64,000 bases of DNA, taken from contig NZ_JAEINN010000017.1 in assembly GCF_016342405.1 (NCBI RefSeq), positions 36,392 through 100,391 on the forward strand. Reading direction: 5' to 3'. This document shows, one piece after another, positions 1 to 8,803 of this stretch (positions within the stretch are counted from its first letter, which is position 1; each line of letters begins with the position of its first letter). The DNA is from Maridesulfovibrio ferrireducens (GTDB taxonomy: Bacteria; Desulfobacterota; Desulfovibrionia; Desulfovibrionales; Desulfovibrionaceae). Under the pieces are notes generated by a model. The model ran no database searches and was not told the DNA's origin. It saw only the letters and a list, made by a program, of their open reading frames with translations. The position numbers and the translations under genes were made by a program.

Positions 1-627
1 AAGGTGCAGGGGGGTCTTGCAGGATATGCACTTAGAGCAGGATTCAACGATTTTAAGTTCAAAAAAACGTTTGTTGAACAGCCCGGTCAGGTAGTCAGTG
101 TATGAAAGAAGGTTGAGCTTTTCTTTATCTTTGTAAGTTTCTGTAAGGCTTTTGGTTAGACTGTATTCTCTTCTGGCAACAGAGTGCGCCAGCCAGTTGA
201 GGTTCTGTTGAAGACGTACAAGTTCATCTCCAGTGATACTGCTGTTTTTTTCGAAATAATCCATACGGTGATTCAGCTTTCCACGTTTGAGGTCCACGCA
301 GAATTTATTCATTTCGCGCAGTTTTCTGTTAACCAGCCACTCATTAAGCCAATTGGCGATGGGGGAACAAAATGCAACGCACAGGCTGAAGTGCAGGCTC
401 ATATACATGAGTAATTCTTTTCTGTCGGCAAATTCTATTAGAACCAGCAGAAATCCGGCTGGAAGGATTAAAAGTAAAAAAATAGCAATTAATGCACGAT
501 TTTTTAAACTGGCCTTTGTAAACTTTAATCCAGTTCGGAGCAGATAGCCTCCAATGCTGGAGTTTTTTAAGGTTGTCAGTATGTTGTTTAGAAATCTTAG
601 GTTCTCTTTATAAGATATATTATTCAT
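1..627 (-). CDS. Membrane-anchored GGDEF-type protein, 5' part only
   Basis: The reading frame starts at the ATG complementary to 625-627, preceded by an AGGA ribosome site, and stays open to the left edge, so the C-terminus lies outside the window. About 209 residues are visible. Residues about 44-67 and 72-92 form two hydrophobic segments, followed by a HAMP-like helical stretch ending near residue 170. The motif SYTDYLTGLFNKRFFE near the edge is the usual start of a GGDEF domain (DxLTGLxNRR). By family this would be a membrane diguanylate cyclase or a degenerate c-di-GMP sensor. The catalytic GGDEF motif itself is not visible, so activity cannot be judged. It points away from feoA, which lies about 200 nt to its right. 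Confidence 0.75.
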   Translation of the reverse strand, partial: MNNISYKENLRFLNNILTTLKNSSIGGYLLRTGLKFTKASLKNRALIAIFLLLILPAGFLLVLIEFADRKELLMYMSLHFSLCVAFCSPIANWLNEWLVNRKLREMNKFCVDLKRGKLNHRMDYFEKNSSITGDELVRLQQNLNWLAHSVARREYSLTKSLTETYKDKEKLNLLSYTDYLTGLFNKRFFELKIVESCSKCISCKTPLHL

Positions 628-748
628 TGCTGATCCTGCGCTGATGGGTGTTCTCTATTGTGTTTCCAGTTGTTCATAGTGGTTGGTCTAATGAAATTAA
701 TAATCAATATCAAGTAAAAGTTTGTGGTGAAAAATTTAAGTTTTATTG

Positions 749-804
749 TTGACAAGAAAAAACTAGCTGGCTAGTAATTGATTTCGAAATTCATTCTCAT
801 AATC
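749..804 (+). promoter_or_regulatory. Probable feoAB promoter with Fur-box-like site
   Basis: A consensus -35 hexamer TTGACA lies at 749-754, with a weak AT-rich -10 (about 772-778) 17-18 nt downstream. At 786-804 the sequence matches 13 of 19 positions of the classical Fur consensus (GATAATGAT-AATCATTATC). It sits just upstream of feoA, where iron repression of ferrous uptake would be expected. Assignment to Fur rests on consensus similarity and gene context only. Confidence 0.5.
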
Positions 805-832
805 ATCAAAGCAAGGTTTAGGCGGAGAAAAA

Positions 833-1177
833 ATGTTTAATAAGTTCGATTTTCTTAACGGCGGAATCTCTTCCGGCAAGAGAGAGCAGCGGCGTAGGCA
901 TGGAGGCAGAGGCGGGCCCGGTAAAAAATGCATTATGCGCGGTAAAAGTGTTCTGGATATTGCTGTGGGTGGTAAGGCTAAAATAAGAAGACATTTTTCA
1001 TGCGGCGCAGTGCGGCAGCGTCTGCTTGATCTGGGTTTTATTCCAGGCCGTGAGGTTGAGGTGATCAGGGTTGCAACTCTCGGGTGTCCGCTTGAGCTTA
1101 AGGTTGCCGGATATTGCGTTACCCTGCGTCGTACTGAGGCGTATGAAATTGAGGTGGAAGATGAGTTTAGAGGTTAA
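833..1177 (+). CDS. feoA: FeoA-domain ferrous iron transport accessory protein
   Basis: This 114-residue protein has an N-terminal basic, glycine/arginine-rich stretch (residues about 15-32) followed by a FeoA SH3-like domain with the typical pattern RxRLLDLGFIPGxEVEVI (about residues 60-80, here RQRLLDLGFIPGREVEVIRV). FeoA is a small cytosolic partner needed for Fe(II) import by FeoB. The stop overlaps the feoB start by 17 nt, indicating translational coupling. The ATG at 833 follows a GGCGGAG ribosome site. The basic N-terminal extension is longer than in a minimal FeoA of about 75 residues; its role is unknown. Confidence 0.9.
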   Translation: MFNKFDFLNGGISSGKREQRRRHGGRGGPGKKCIMRGKSVLDIAVGGKAKIRRHFSCGAVRQRLLDLGFIPGREVEVIRVATLGCPLELKVAGYCVTLRRTEAYEIEVEDEFRG

Positions 1178-3695
1178 TAGCAAAGGCAAGGCAGCCAAAG
1201 ATAATTTCCTTATTGCGCTGGCCGGGCAGCAAAATGCCGGTAAATCTACAACGTATAACATGCTTACCGGAGCAAATCAGCATGTGGCTAATTATCCGGG
1301 GGTAACCGTTGATAAAAAAGTCGGCAGCTATCGTGAAGGAAAGACTCGTTATGAAATTGTCGACCTTCCCGGTACATACAGCCTGACTTCGTTTTCACTC
1401 GAGGAAAGGGTGTCGCGTGATTTTTTTCTTGAGGAAAAGCCTGACGTAGTGGTTAATGTCGTGGATGCAACTGCTTTGCGCCGCAGTCTGTATTTTACTT
1501 TTCAGGTTTTGGAGATGGATTTTCCGGTTACTATTGCCCTGAATATGATGGATGTTGCTGAAAGTCAGGGGTTAACCATTGATTTGCAGGAACTAAGTTC
1601 GCGGCTCGGGGTGGATGTTGTCGCCACTGTGGGACGTAAGGGTAAAGGGAAGCAGGCACTGAAAGCCGCAATTCGTAAGTCAGTCAATCAGGAAGCTTAT
1701 AATCGTCCTGTTACAATTGACTACGGTGAGCTTGAAGAGCATTTGCAGGAACTTGAAAAAAAGCTGGCTGAAGATGCCTTTTTAGGGGGGCTTTATCCGT
1801 TACGCTGGCTGGCAATCAAGCTGCTTGAAAATGATCCTGAAGTGTGCAGGCTTGTTGAATCAAAACATTTTAAAGGGTCAGAAATAATTGAAAATTCTAT
1901 TTCGCGCCGTGATAGTTTTGAAGAAGCCTTGGATATTGATACGGGAGACTACATTGTCGCCTGCCGGGACAGGGTTGCAGGTGAGATTGTAGATGCATGT
2001 GTTCAGAAAGAGGATAGTTCGAAACAGCCTGTTTCCGAACGTATTGATAGATGGGTACTCAACCGTGCAATGGCTCCCTTTTTTCTTCTTGCTACAGTCT
2101 TTATTATTTATGAGCTTTCTATTGTTCAGGGGTATAAGCTTACTATTTATACTTGGCCTTTGCTGGCAAAATTCAGGGATATTATCGCCAGCTTTTTACC
2201 TTCGGCAGGATTGATTGAGGATTCTTTGCTGAGGTCCATGGGGCTGTGGATGGTGGATAGTGCCAACACTCTTTTAAACTATGTGCCGATCTTTTTTATT
2301 CTTTTTGCGCTTATAGCCATCCTGGAAGACTCCGGCTACATGGCTCGCATTGCTTTTATTTTAGACCGCATATTTCATAGTTTCGGTTTGCATGGACAAT
2401 CAACACTTCCATTTATTCTGGGTGGAGTTTTTGCCGGAGGATGTGCTGTTCCGGGGATTATGTCCACCAAAGGTATTCCCGATGAAAGGTCGCGGCTGGC
2501 AACGATTTTAACGGTTCCGTTTATGAATTGTCTGGCAAAAATTCCCCTTTATACCTTGCTGGTGAATATTTATTTTGCCGAGCATAAATCATGGGCAATG
2601 TTCTTTATCGGCACCATCACAATCATAATGGCTATGATTATTGCTAAGGTTTTGACCTCAACAATCCTTAAGGGACGTGAGACCGCTCCGTTTATTATGG
2701 AAATGCCCAATTACCATGCACCTACATTGTTCGGAGTCGCGCAACGCTCAATTGAACGTACATGGGAATACATCAAAAAAGTCGGGTCCATTGTTGTAGC
2801 CGTTTCCTTGTGTGTGTTTTCCTTGTTGCAATTCCCGGGGCTTAGTGAAGAGCGTATGGATTATTATAACGCTGAAATGAGTAAAGCCGCGGCTGTTTTT
2901 GATGCCAAAGTTTCAGGCACTACCTACGCCGAGGTAGGCGAGTCTGGAAAAATGCTTGCTTTGCTTAATTTCTACGATAATTACAAACGCGCTCGGATGA
3001 ATTCATCAGGTAAGAGTGGGGCCGCTTCAGTTGATGCTAAATTCAAAGCTGATAATCCAGAATTGTTCACTGTGCTGAAACCGCATAGCAATAAAGATGC
3101 AAAGATAGTTAACCGTGCTTTGCGTAAGGTTTCATCCAAACGTAAAAGTTTGCGGCGCAAAATAAAGGAAGAGAAAATTAAGACTTCTTTTTTTGGTATG
3201 ATTGGAAGATCTCTTGAACCTGTAACCCAATTGGCCGGATTTGACTGGAAGGTGAATATTGCTTTGATCAGTTCTTTTGCCGCTCGTGAATCCTCTGTGG
3301 CAACAATGGGAGTTTTATATCAGCAAGGGGCGGATGAAAATCAGACACTTGAACAGAGAATGGATAATGAGAGTAAGTCTTCTGGAATGACTCCATTGCA
3401 TGCTCTCGCAATTATTATTTTCTTTGCTCTTTACCCTCCATGTCTTGCCGCTACGATTATGGTGAAGGTTCAAACCGGGTCATGGAAATGGATGGTCTTT
3501 TCCATTGTTTTCCCCACGACGATTGGTTTTGCGGCGGCTTCAGCTGTGTTCACTGTGGGGAATGCGGTGGGGGCCAGCGGTATAGTTATGATGAAAGGGT
3601 TTTACCTTGTCTGCCTTGGAATAGCGTTTTTGATAGCACTTCAGAGTAAGCTCTCTTCAGATAAGATAGCAACACGCCACGTGTATCAGGCATAA
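1161..3695 (+). CDS. feoB: Ferrous iron transporter FeoB
   Basis: The 844-residue protein has an N-terminal G domain and a polytopic membrane domain, the full FeoB arrangement. Visible G motifs are GQQNAGKST (G1), DLPGTYSL (G3) and NMMD (G4) within the first about 140 residues. The membrane part shows Gate motifs with conserved cysteine (GGVFAGGCAVPGIM and FMNCLAKIPLY) and ends in several hydrophobic helices. A charged loop of roughly 110 residues (nt about 2850-3200) interrupts the C-terminal membrane region. The start at 1161 was chosen over an upstream in-frame ATG because it has a GGTGGAAG ribosome site and a short overlap with feoA. It imports Fe(II) across the inner membrane and is probably iron-regulated through the upstream Fur-like site. 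Confidence 0.95.
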   Translation: MSLEVNSKGKAAKDNFLIALAGQQNAGKSTTYNMLTGANQHVANYPGVTVDKKVGSYREGKTRYEIVDLPGTYSLTSFSLEERVSRDFFLEEKPDVVVNVVDATALRRSLYFTFQVLEMDFPVTIALNMMDVAESQGLTIDLQELSSRLGVDVVATVGRKGKGKQALKAAIRKSVNQEAYNRPVTIDYGELEEHLQELEKKLAEDAFLGGLYPLRWLAIKLLENDPEVCRLVESKHFKGSEIIENSISRRDSFEEALDIDTGDYIVACRDRVAGEIVDACVQKEDSSKQPVSERIDRWVLNRAMAPFFLLATVFIIYELSIVQGYKLTIYTWPLLAKFRDIIASFLPSAGLIEDSLLRSMGLWMVDSANTLLNYVPIFFILFALIAILEDSGYMARIAFILDRIFHSFGLHGQSTLPFILGGVFAGGCAVPGIMSTKGIPDERSRLATILTVPFMNCLAKIPLYTLLVNIYFAEHKSWAMFFIGTITIIMAMIIAKVLTSTILKGRETAPFIMEMPNYHAPTLFGVAQRSIERTWEYIKKVGSIVVAVSLCVFSLLQFPGLSEERMDYYNAEMSKAAAVFDAKVSGTTYAEVGESGKMLALLNFYDNYKRARMNSSGKSGAASVDAKFKADNPELFTVLKPHSNKDAKIVNRALRKVSSKRKSLRRKIKEEKIKTSFFGMIGRSLEPVTQLAGFDWKVNIALISSFAARESSVATMGVLYQQGADENQTLEQRMDNESKSSGMTPLHALAIIIFFALYPPCLAATIMVKVQTGSWKWMVFSIVFPTTIGFAAASAVFTVGNAVGASGIVMMKGFYLVCLGIAFLIALQSKLSSDKIATRHVYQA

Positions 3696-3721
3696 TTTTA
3701 AATAAGAATCAGGAGAATGTT

Positions 3722-4042
3722 ATGAGGAAAATGACAGCTAAAATTATTATGGTAGGTCTTATCGTCTTGTCCGCTTCCGCAGCTTTTGCCCATTCACCGC
3801 TTTGCAGCTGCTTTGATAATGGTGACGGCACAGTGCTTTGTGAAGGTGGTTTTTCAGACGGATCTTCAGCTTCTGGAGTTCGGATATTTGTTAAGAGTGA
3901 ATCAGAAGAAGTTCTTAGCAAAGGGACAATGAATGAGAGTAGTGAGTTTGAGTTTAAGAAGCCTGAAGGGGCATACACAGTAACTTTTGATGGAGGTGAA
4001 GGACATTCTATTGTAATCGATGGTTCTGATATTGTAGAATAA
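3722..4042 (+). CDS. Small exported protein of the feo locus
   Basis: This 106-residue protein has a clear Sec signal peptide ending AAFAH (residues about 1-24). The mature part carries two cysteines (CSCF), another in VLCEGGF, then a beta-rich segment resembling carboxypeptidase-regulatory or transthyretin-like folds (GAYTVTFDGGEGHSIVIDGSDIV). A ribosome site AGGAG lies 6 nt before the ATG. It follows feoB by 26 nt, so it is probably cotranscribed. I do not recognise a named family. A periplasmic role in metal handling is an inference from its neighbours and the cysteine-rich N-terminus. Confidence 0.6.
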   Translation: MRKMTAKIIMVGLIVLSASAAFAHSPLCSCFDNGDGTVLCEGGFSDGSSASGVRIFVKSESEEVLSKGTMNESSEFEFKKPEGAYTVTFDGGEGHSIVIDGSDIVE

Positions 4043-4155
4043 ATTGTAAAATAGTTTTTGTTTTAGTTAAGTGATGTATGTGAATTAGATCTTATTTATA
4101 GGTTTTTACAACTCTCTTTGATAAAGAGAGTCAAAGTCATAATCAGGAGTGATAG

Positions 4156-4983
4156 ATGAAGTTTAAGGTAGTATTTTTAAATCTGTTGGCAATTGTTGCA
4201 TTTGCTATCCCTGCGTTCGCACATTTTCAGATGGTATACACCCCTGAAATTGCAGTAAATAAGGGTGATCAGACTCAGCTCAAATTGGTCTTTACTCATC
4301 CGTTTGAGGCCGGACATACCATGGATATGGGAGTTCCTGAAGAATTCTATATGCTGCATCAGAAAGGGGAAGAAGGAAAAACTAAAAAAGTTGACCTCAA
4401 ATCCTATCTCAAACCAATCACATGGAAGAGTTTGACTAATTCCGGAAAGGCTTATGAAGCAAATCTGCCAAAGAAAATTGTCCGTTCCATGGGTGACTAT
4501 ACTTTAGTGCTGGTTCCTGCTCCTTATTTTGAGTCAGAAGAAGATGTTTACATTCAGCAGATTACCAAGACTTACATGAATGTCGGTGGAATGCCCGGTA
4601 ACTGGTCTGTTCCAGCCGGACTTAAGACTGAGTGGATTCCTCTCGTAAAGCCTTATGCTATGTGGACAGGTATGACCTTTAAAGCTCAGCTTCTGTCAAG
4701 CGGAAAGCCTGTGCCGAATGCCGATGTTGAAGTTGAATACATGAATCATGCTCCTGAAATGAAGAAAAACGGATTTGCTAAAAAAGCAAACTCCGAAGCT
4801 CCACAGGACGCTTTTGTGACAATGGGTATTAAAACAGATGCTCAGGGTTACATTGAATTTGCAGTTCCTAAAGCTGGCTGGTGGGGATTTTGTGCCCTTG
4901 GTTCCGGTCCAGACAAAGAGTTTAAAGGTAAAGAACTCTCTCAGGATGCTGTAATTTGGTTAAAAGCTGTTGATATGAAATAG
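4156..4983 (+). CDS. DUF4198-type periplasmic protein, possible metal-uptake component
   Basis: The 275-residue product has a Sec signal peptide (cleavage near AFAHF, residue 23). Its mature part matches the DUF4198 style: an N-terminal His close to the cleavage site, a GHTMDMG segment, a central beta domain and a C-terminal GWWGFCALG motif. DUF4198 proteins are often found beside nickel, cobalt or iron transporters in anaerobes and are thought to bind or present metal in the periplasm. Here it ends the feo transcription unit just before a strong terminator. Function as an Fe(II) periplasmic partner is inference; the family call is fairly safe. Confidence 0.7.
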   Translation: MKFKVVFLNLLAIVAFAIPAFAHFQMVYTPEIAVNKGDQTQLKLVFTHPFEAGHTMDMGVPEEFYMLHQKGEEGKTKKVDLKSYLKPITWKSLTNSGKAYEANLPKKIVRSMGDYTLVLVPAPYFESEEDVYIQQITKTYMNVGGMPGNWSVPAGLKTEWIPLVKPYAMWTGMTFKAQLLSSGKPVPNADVEVEYMNHAPEMKKNGFAKKANSEAPQDAFVTMGIKTDAQGYIEFAVPKAGWWGFCALGSGPDKEFKGKELSQDAVIWLKAVDMK

Positions 4984-5010
4984 TATGGTATAAAAGTTTG
5001 TAAATTCATG

Positions 5011-5040
5011 CGCCCGAAAAGGATAATTCCTTTTCGGGCG
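5011..5040 (+). terminator. Terminator of the feo unit
   Basis: A perfect 13-bp inverted repeat (CGCCCGAAAAGGA and its complement) flanks a TAAT loop directly after the DUF4198 gene. The tail is only moderately T-rich. Confidence 0.75.
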
Positions 5041-5101
5041 TATGTTTGTCAGGGCGCGAAGCTCTTTAATTTATGTCTTTATTTTATAGAAGGATTGTCA
5101 A

Positions 5102-5761
5102 ATGATTCAAAATAACAATCAAATTATAGCTCTTACTGACGATCATACACTTTATAATGATTCAGAACAGATTTCCGGTTTAAATATTGAACACTATTCA
5201 TGCGTGAACAGTTTTTTTAGTGCAATGCTTAAGAATAACTATTCCGGAATTATTCTGAATATGCATAAAGTAATGAAAACTCCTTGTAGCGAAAGAAATA
5301 AGATTTTATCTTTATCGGCGGATCTTCCCACTATGCGCTCTATAGAGAGAGGGAAGTCTCCAATTTTCATAGATGATTCGGATCTTTTTAAATGCAGTTG
5401 CCAGAAGCATAGTTGTTTACTCTCCCGACCATCCTGCCCTATTACTGTAAGTATTCCTGTAAAAATAGGCTCCGACAATGATCCGGCAATGGCAAAACCA
5501 GTTGCCGGAATTATCCATGATATATGTGAAAGAGGATGTACTTTTCATACCGATGAAGATCTTACAAATTATGATTTTCTTTATTTAAAGATCGAATCTC
5601 TTGCAAATAGACTTCCTATATATTCAGGTGTTTGCAAGTCTATCTCAGGCGGAAGTTGTTTATGTGGATATAATGTCAGATTTTTAGATATTAAAGAGGA
5701 TCAGCTTTTGGAATTGCAAGATATATATACTAATACGAATCCCACAATAGAGAGATCTTGA
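5102..5761 (+). CDS. Degenerate PilZ-like protein
   Basis: The 219-residue soluble protein has an N-terminal alpha/beta part (residues 1-70, reminiscent of a degenerate receiver) and a C-terminal part resembling a PilZ domain: ...VAGIIHDICERGCTF... matches the second PilZ motif (D/NxSxxG) with Cys replacing Ser. The first PilZ motif (RxxxR), needed for c-di-GMP binding, is not evident. Several cysteines (CSCQKHSC, CLCG) are unusual for this fold. It is monocistronic with a ribosome site AGAAGGA and ends before a bidirectional terminator. A non-nucleotide-binding PilZ-like regulator is the best guess; confidence is modest. Confidence 0.45.
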   Translation: MIQNNNQIIALTDDHTLYNDSEQISGLNIEHYSCVNSFFSAMLKNNYSGIILNMHKVMKTPCSERNKILSLSADLPTMRSIERGKSPIFIDDSDLFKCSCQKHSCLLSRPSCPITVSIPVKIGSDNDPAMAKPVAGIIHDICERGCTFHTDEDLTNYDFLYLKIESLANRLPIYSGVCKSISGGSCLCGYNVRFLDIKEDQLLELQDIYTNTNPTIERS

Positions 5762-5830
5762 AACATTAAAGAGTGTGACGAGATATTTATCATAACTGCT
5801 GAATAAGCAGGGTTAAAACGATTAACAAAT

Positions 5831-5864
5831 AAAAAGGTTAGCTAAATTAATAGCTAACCTTTTT
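5831..5864. terminator. Bidirectional terminator between PilZ-like gene and hydF
   Basis: A perfect 14-bp inverted repeat (AAAAAGGTTAGCTA / TAGCTAACCTTTTT) with a 6-nt loop. A-tract and T-tract flanks allow it to end both the rightward gene and the leftward hyd operon. Confidence 0.85.
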
Positions 5865-5902
5865 TATTTTAGTCCTTGAAATTTCATCTGGTAATTATTT
5901 AT

Positions 5903-7105
5903 CTATAAATTAAACGGGGCGATAATCCGTTCCAAAACACCTTGTACTTTTGAAATGGCAACACCGTAGTTTGTTATTGGTACGTTTCTGCGTTTACATT
6001 CGTTAATTCGTCTCAGCATTTCCGTGCGGTTGAGCATGCATGCCCCACAGTGAATAACAAGCTTATATCTTTCAAGATCTGTCGGGAAATCATGTCCTGA
6101 GTAAGTCTCGAAGTTAATGCTTTTATCAGTGTACTGACGAATCCAGTTCGGGATTTTTACCCGTCCGATGTCGTCCTCTACCGGGTGATGAGAGCACGCC
6201 TCACCTATAAGAACAATATCTCCGTCTTCCAGAGTATCAATGGCATCTGCGCCTTTGATGAGGCTTGGTAAGTCGCCTTTGTAGCGGGCAAATAAAGTTG
6301 AAAAGGTGGTTAACGGGATTTTGTCGGGAACATCATTTGCAACGCTGAGAACGACTTGTGAGTCCGTAATAACCAGCGCAGGCTGATGGTTTAAATTTTG
6401 TAAAGCTTTCTCAATTTCATGTTCTTTAATAGTCACCGCGACGGCGTTATAGTCCAGAATCTCACGTAACACTTGAACTTGTGGAAGAATAAGACGTCCT
6501 TTCGGAGCAGATAGATCAATCGGAACCACGCAGACAACCCAATCTCCTTCATTGAAAAGATCACCCGCAAGAACAGGATCACGTTTCATTTCATCAGGAG
6601 CCAAGTCAATGATGGCATTTTTAATTTCTTGAATGTTGAAGCTATTTGTCGCGGAAACTTCTAAAAATGGAAAATTATTTTCATGGCAATAGCTGATATC
6701 TTTCGCGGAAGGGGGTCTAAGGTCGTTTTTGTTGAAAATCGTAATGAACGGAATTTTCAGGTCACAGATCTCACTTATAATATTTTTTTCATAATCCGTG
6801 ATTCCTTCTTCTCCGATTACAACAATTGCGACATCAGACCGCCAGAGAACTTTCTGTGTAGCTTTGATCCTGAGTTCACCCAGTTCTCCTGAGTCATCAA
6901 GACCTGCTGTGTCGTAGAAGGTTACCGGACCTAGTGGCAGCAGTTCATAATGTTTGGCAACGGCATCTGTTGTTGTTCCCGGTTGATCCGAAACAATAGA
7001 TATATCCTGATCCACAATTGCGTTTATCAGAGAAGATTTCCCGGCATTGCGCCTTCCAGCCAGAGTTATAACAAGCCTGACTCCGCGTGGTGCTTTATTG
7101 GACAT
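5903..7105 (-). CDS. hydF: [FeFe]-hydrogenase maturation GTPase HydF
   Basis: The 400-residue protein begins with an Era/TrmE-like GTPase domain: GRRNAGKSS (P-loop, residues about 17-25), DTAGLDD (G3) and NKND (G4). The C-terminal part carries the HydF cluster ligands, seen as EACSHHP and HCGACM. HydF is the scaffold on which HydE and HydG build the 2Fe subcluster of the H-cluster before delivery to apo-HydA. Its start overlaps the hydE stop by 11 nt. It is the last gene of the leftward hydrogenase operon and is followed by a bidirectional terminator. Confidence 0.95.
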   Translation of the reverse strand: MSNKAPRGVRLVITLAGRRNAGKSSLINAIVDQDISIVSDQPGTTTDAVAKHYELLPLGPVTFYDTAGLDDSGELGELRIKATQKVLWRSDVAIVVIGEEGITDYEKNIISEICDLKIPFITIFNKNDLRPPSAKDISYCHENNFPFLEVSATNSFNIQEIKNAIIDLAPDEMKRDPVLAGDLFNEGDWVVCVVPIDLSAPKGRLILPQVQVLREILDYNAVAVTIKEHEIEKALQNLNHQPALVITDSQVVLSVANDVPDKIPLTTFSTLFARYKGDLPSLIKGADAIDTLEDGDIVLIGEACSHHPVEDDIGRVKIPNWIRQYTDKSINFETYSGHDFPTDLERYKLVIHCGACMLNRTEMLRRINECKRRNVPITNYGVAISKVQGVLERIIAPFNL

Positions 7106-8102
7106 TTTTATTCCTTTTAGAAAAGCCTTTTGATGATGAAGGTATGAGGTTTAAATATCTGATTGTGCTTTCAGCTTGTGATAGCGAATCGGAAACATCG
7201 ATTGCCACTGAATTTTTACCCGGATAAATATTGTAATCCGCGCGATGTGCGGAAGGTGTGACAGAAGGCATTATTACATTACATCCTCTGCTGAGTCCTA
7301 TTTCTCTACCTTTCGCGTCAAAAGAATCTAGAGCTGATGTGGCTGGAATATTGGATTCAGGATTTAAAATGCGGAGCAGGGCAGTCACACGGTAAGACAG
7401 CAATAAGTCTCCGGGAGCAGCATCGGCAAAAGGGGTATCCGGATGAGGAACAAAAGGTCCGGCTGCTATCATGTCCAGCTTAAGATCTGTCAGAAAAAGG
7501 ATGTCTTTCAAAAGAGATTCAACGTTTGAATCAGGCAATCCTACAATGATGCCGGACCCTATTTCGTATCCCATACCGTGTAATGATTTTATTCTGTTAA
7601 GCCTTTCATTAAATTCTTCGCCGCTTCTGATTTTTTTGTATAATTTAGGATTTGAAGTTTCGATTTTAATCAGGCATCGGTCAGCCCCGCACTCAAACCA
7701 ATAACCGTATTCATCAAGGTCGCGGTCTCCGATTGACAGAGTCACAGCCACATCATGGCGATTTTTAATATCTTTAACCAGTTCGCCAATTTGATCTTTT
7801 GAATAGCAGAAATCATCGCCAGACTGTAAAACAATTGTTCGCGCTCCGTTTAGCGCTGCTGTTTCAGATGCTTCCATAATTGTAGGCAGATCAAGTCGAT
7901 AACGATTGATTTTTGAGTTAGGAGCTCTGAGTCCGCAATAAAAACATTTTTTGTTGCAAACATTCGAAAATTCTACAATTGCGCGAAGGTATACTTCATT
8001 TTTAAATACTTTTTCCCTTACCTGATCGGCAAGTGTGAAAAGTTCATCATCATTCTGACCCTTAAGATAGTTTAGAATTTTTAGCTCGCTGAGTGCATAC
8101 AT
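7095..8102 (-). CDS. hydE: [FeFe]-hydrogenase maturase HydE (radical SAM)
   Basis: The 335-residue protein has the radical SAM CxxxCxxC motif (NVCNKKCFYCG; Cys 49, 53, 56) and the HydE/BioB-like barrel with the GSGIIVGLPD motif. HydE acts with HydG and HydF to make the dithiomethylamine-bridged diiron site, contributing the bridge and complex assembly. Length agrees with the family. It starts 4 nt after the preceding unknown gene and overlaps hydF, so translation is tightly coupled. Confidence 0.95.
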   Translation of the reverse strand: MYALSELKILNYLKGQNDDELFTLADQVREKVFKNEVYLRAIVEFSNVCNKKCFYCGLRAPNSKINRYRLDLPTIMEASETAALNGARTIVLQSGDDFCYSKDQIGELVKDIKNRHDVAVTLSIGDRDLDEYGYWFECGADRCLIKIETSNPKLYKKIRSGEEFNERLNRIKSLHGMGYEIGSGIIVGLPDSNVESLLKDILFLTDLKLDMIAAGPFVPHPDTPFADAAPGDLLLSYRVTALLRILNPESNIPATSALDSFDAKGREIGLSRGCNVIMPSVTPSAHRADYNIYPGKNSVAIDVSDSLSQAESTIRYLNLIPSSSKGFSKRNKNVQ

Positions 8103-8106
8103 ATAA

Positions 8107-8679
8107 CTATGATCCTGATAAATTCATTGATCGGGCGCATTCATTTATTAAACGGAATGCGGCAATTTCTTTCTTTGTTGAAGAGGATGGAGGCCGGCCG
8201 GATTTTGTCCATTCGATTAGTTTTTCCACATCAGCTTCAACCATTCCCCAGAAACCTTCAGGCGCATGCGGTTCTGCGTGGGCATATTGACCGAAACAGA
8301 TTGTATTATCCACGACAATGACAGGTGTACACGGCAGGTTGCGGGCCGGATGTATCCGTAGTTTCTCCGGGTATTTTTTTTTAAGATCAGTAAGAAAGGT
8401 ATGTGAAACTTTAATTTCTTCTTCCGTTGCCTGGCGTGAAATGCCGAATCTTAGAGCGCCGAGAAAAGATTCTTTCCAACTGAAATCAAGTTCCGGTTCT
8501 ATGGCAATAATATCAAGTCGCTGGAATTCCGGTTTATTCAGAGCTGTATCCAGCCCTGCCTGATGCCGTTCAGATTTTGCAAAGGGGCCGTAAACCGCTC
8601 CATTAAGAATTATCCTGCGGGAGGCTGAATAAAAAAGGTCAGGAATATTCAACCCGTCAGTTCCTGCAAAAATTTTCAT
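8107..8679 (-). CDS. Unknown protein within the hydrogenase maturation operon
   Basis: A 190-residue soluble protein lies between hydG and hydE, only 4 nt upstream of hydE, so it belongs to the operon. I do not recognise the family with confidence. It shows an alpha/beta pattern with conserved-looking stretches LRIHPARNLPCTPVIVVDNTICFGQYAHAEPHAPEGFWG (split here as RIHPARNLPC, VIVVDNTICFGQY and HAEPHAPEGFWG) rich in His and Cys. A phospholipase-D-like or repair-type fold is possible, but no HxK catalytic motif is visible. Its place in the cluster suggests a role in H-cluster assembly, protection or precursor supply; that is inference. Confidence 0.6.
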   Translation of the reverse strand: MKIFAGTDGLNIPDLFYSASRRIILNGAVYGPFAKSERHQAGLDTALNKPEFQRLDIIAIEPELDFSWKESFLGALRFGISRQATEEEIKVSHTFLTDLKKKYPEKLRIHPARNLPCTPVIVVDNTICFGQYAHAEPHAPEGFWGMVEADVEKLIEWTKSGRPPSSSTKKEIAAFRLINECARSMNLSGS

Positions 8680-8722
8680 TTTTATTTAATCCTGCTGAGT
8701 TCATCAGGCATGAAGCCGTGAT

Positions 8723-8769
8723 TAGAAGGTTGAGCGTGGACATCTTATGAGCCGCACGCTCACCTTCTA
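8723..8769 (-). other. Intercistronic hairpin downstream of hydG
   Basis: TAGAAGG(T)TGAGCGTG pairs with CACGCTCACCTTCTA, a stem of about 15 bp with one bulged base and a loop of about 16 nt. It lies between hydG and the 190-residue gene on the leftward transcript. It lacks a T-tract, so attenuation or mRNA stabilisation is more likely than full termination. Confidence 0.6.
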
Positions 8770-8803
8770 TAAGTTCATATTGGTTGAAGTTCCGGTTTCG
8801 CTT

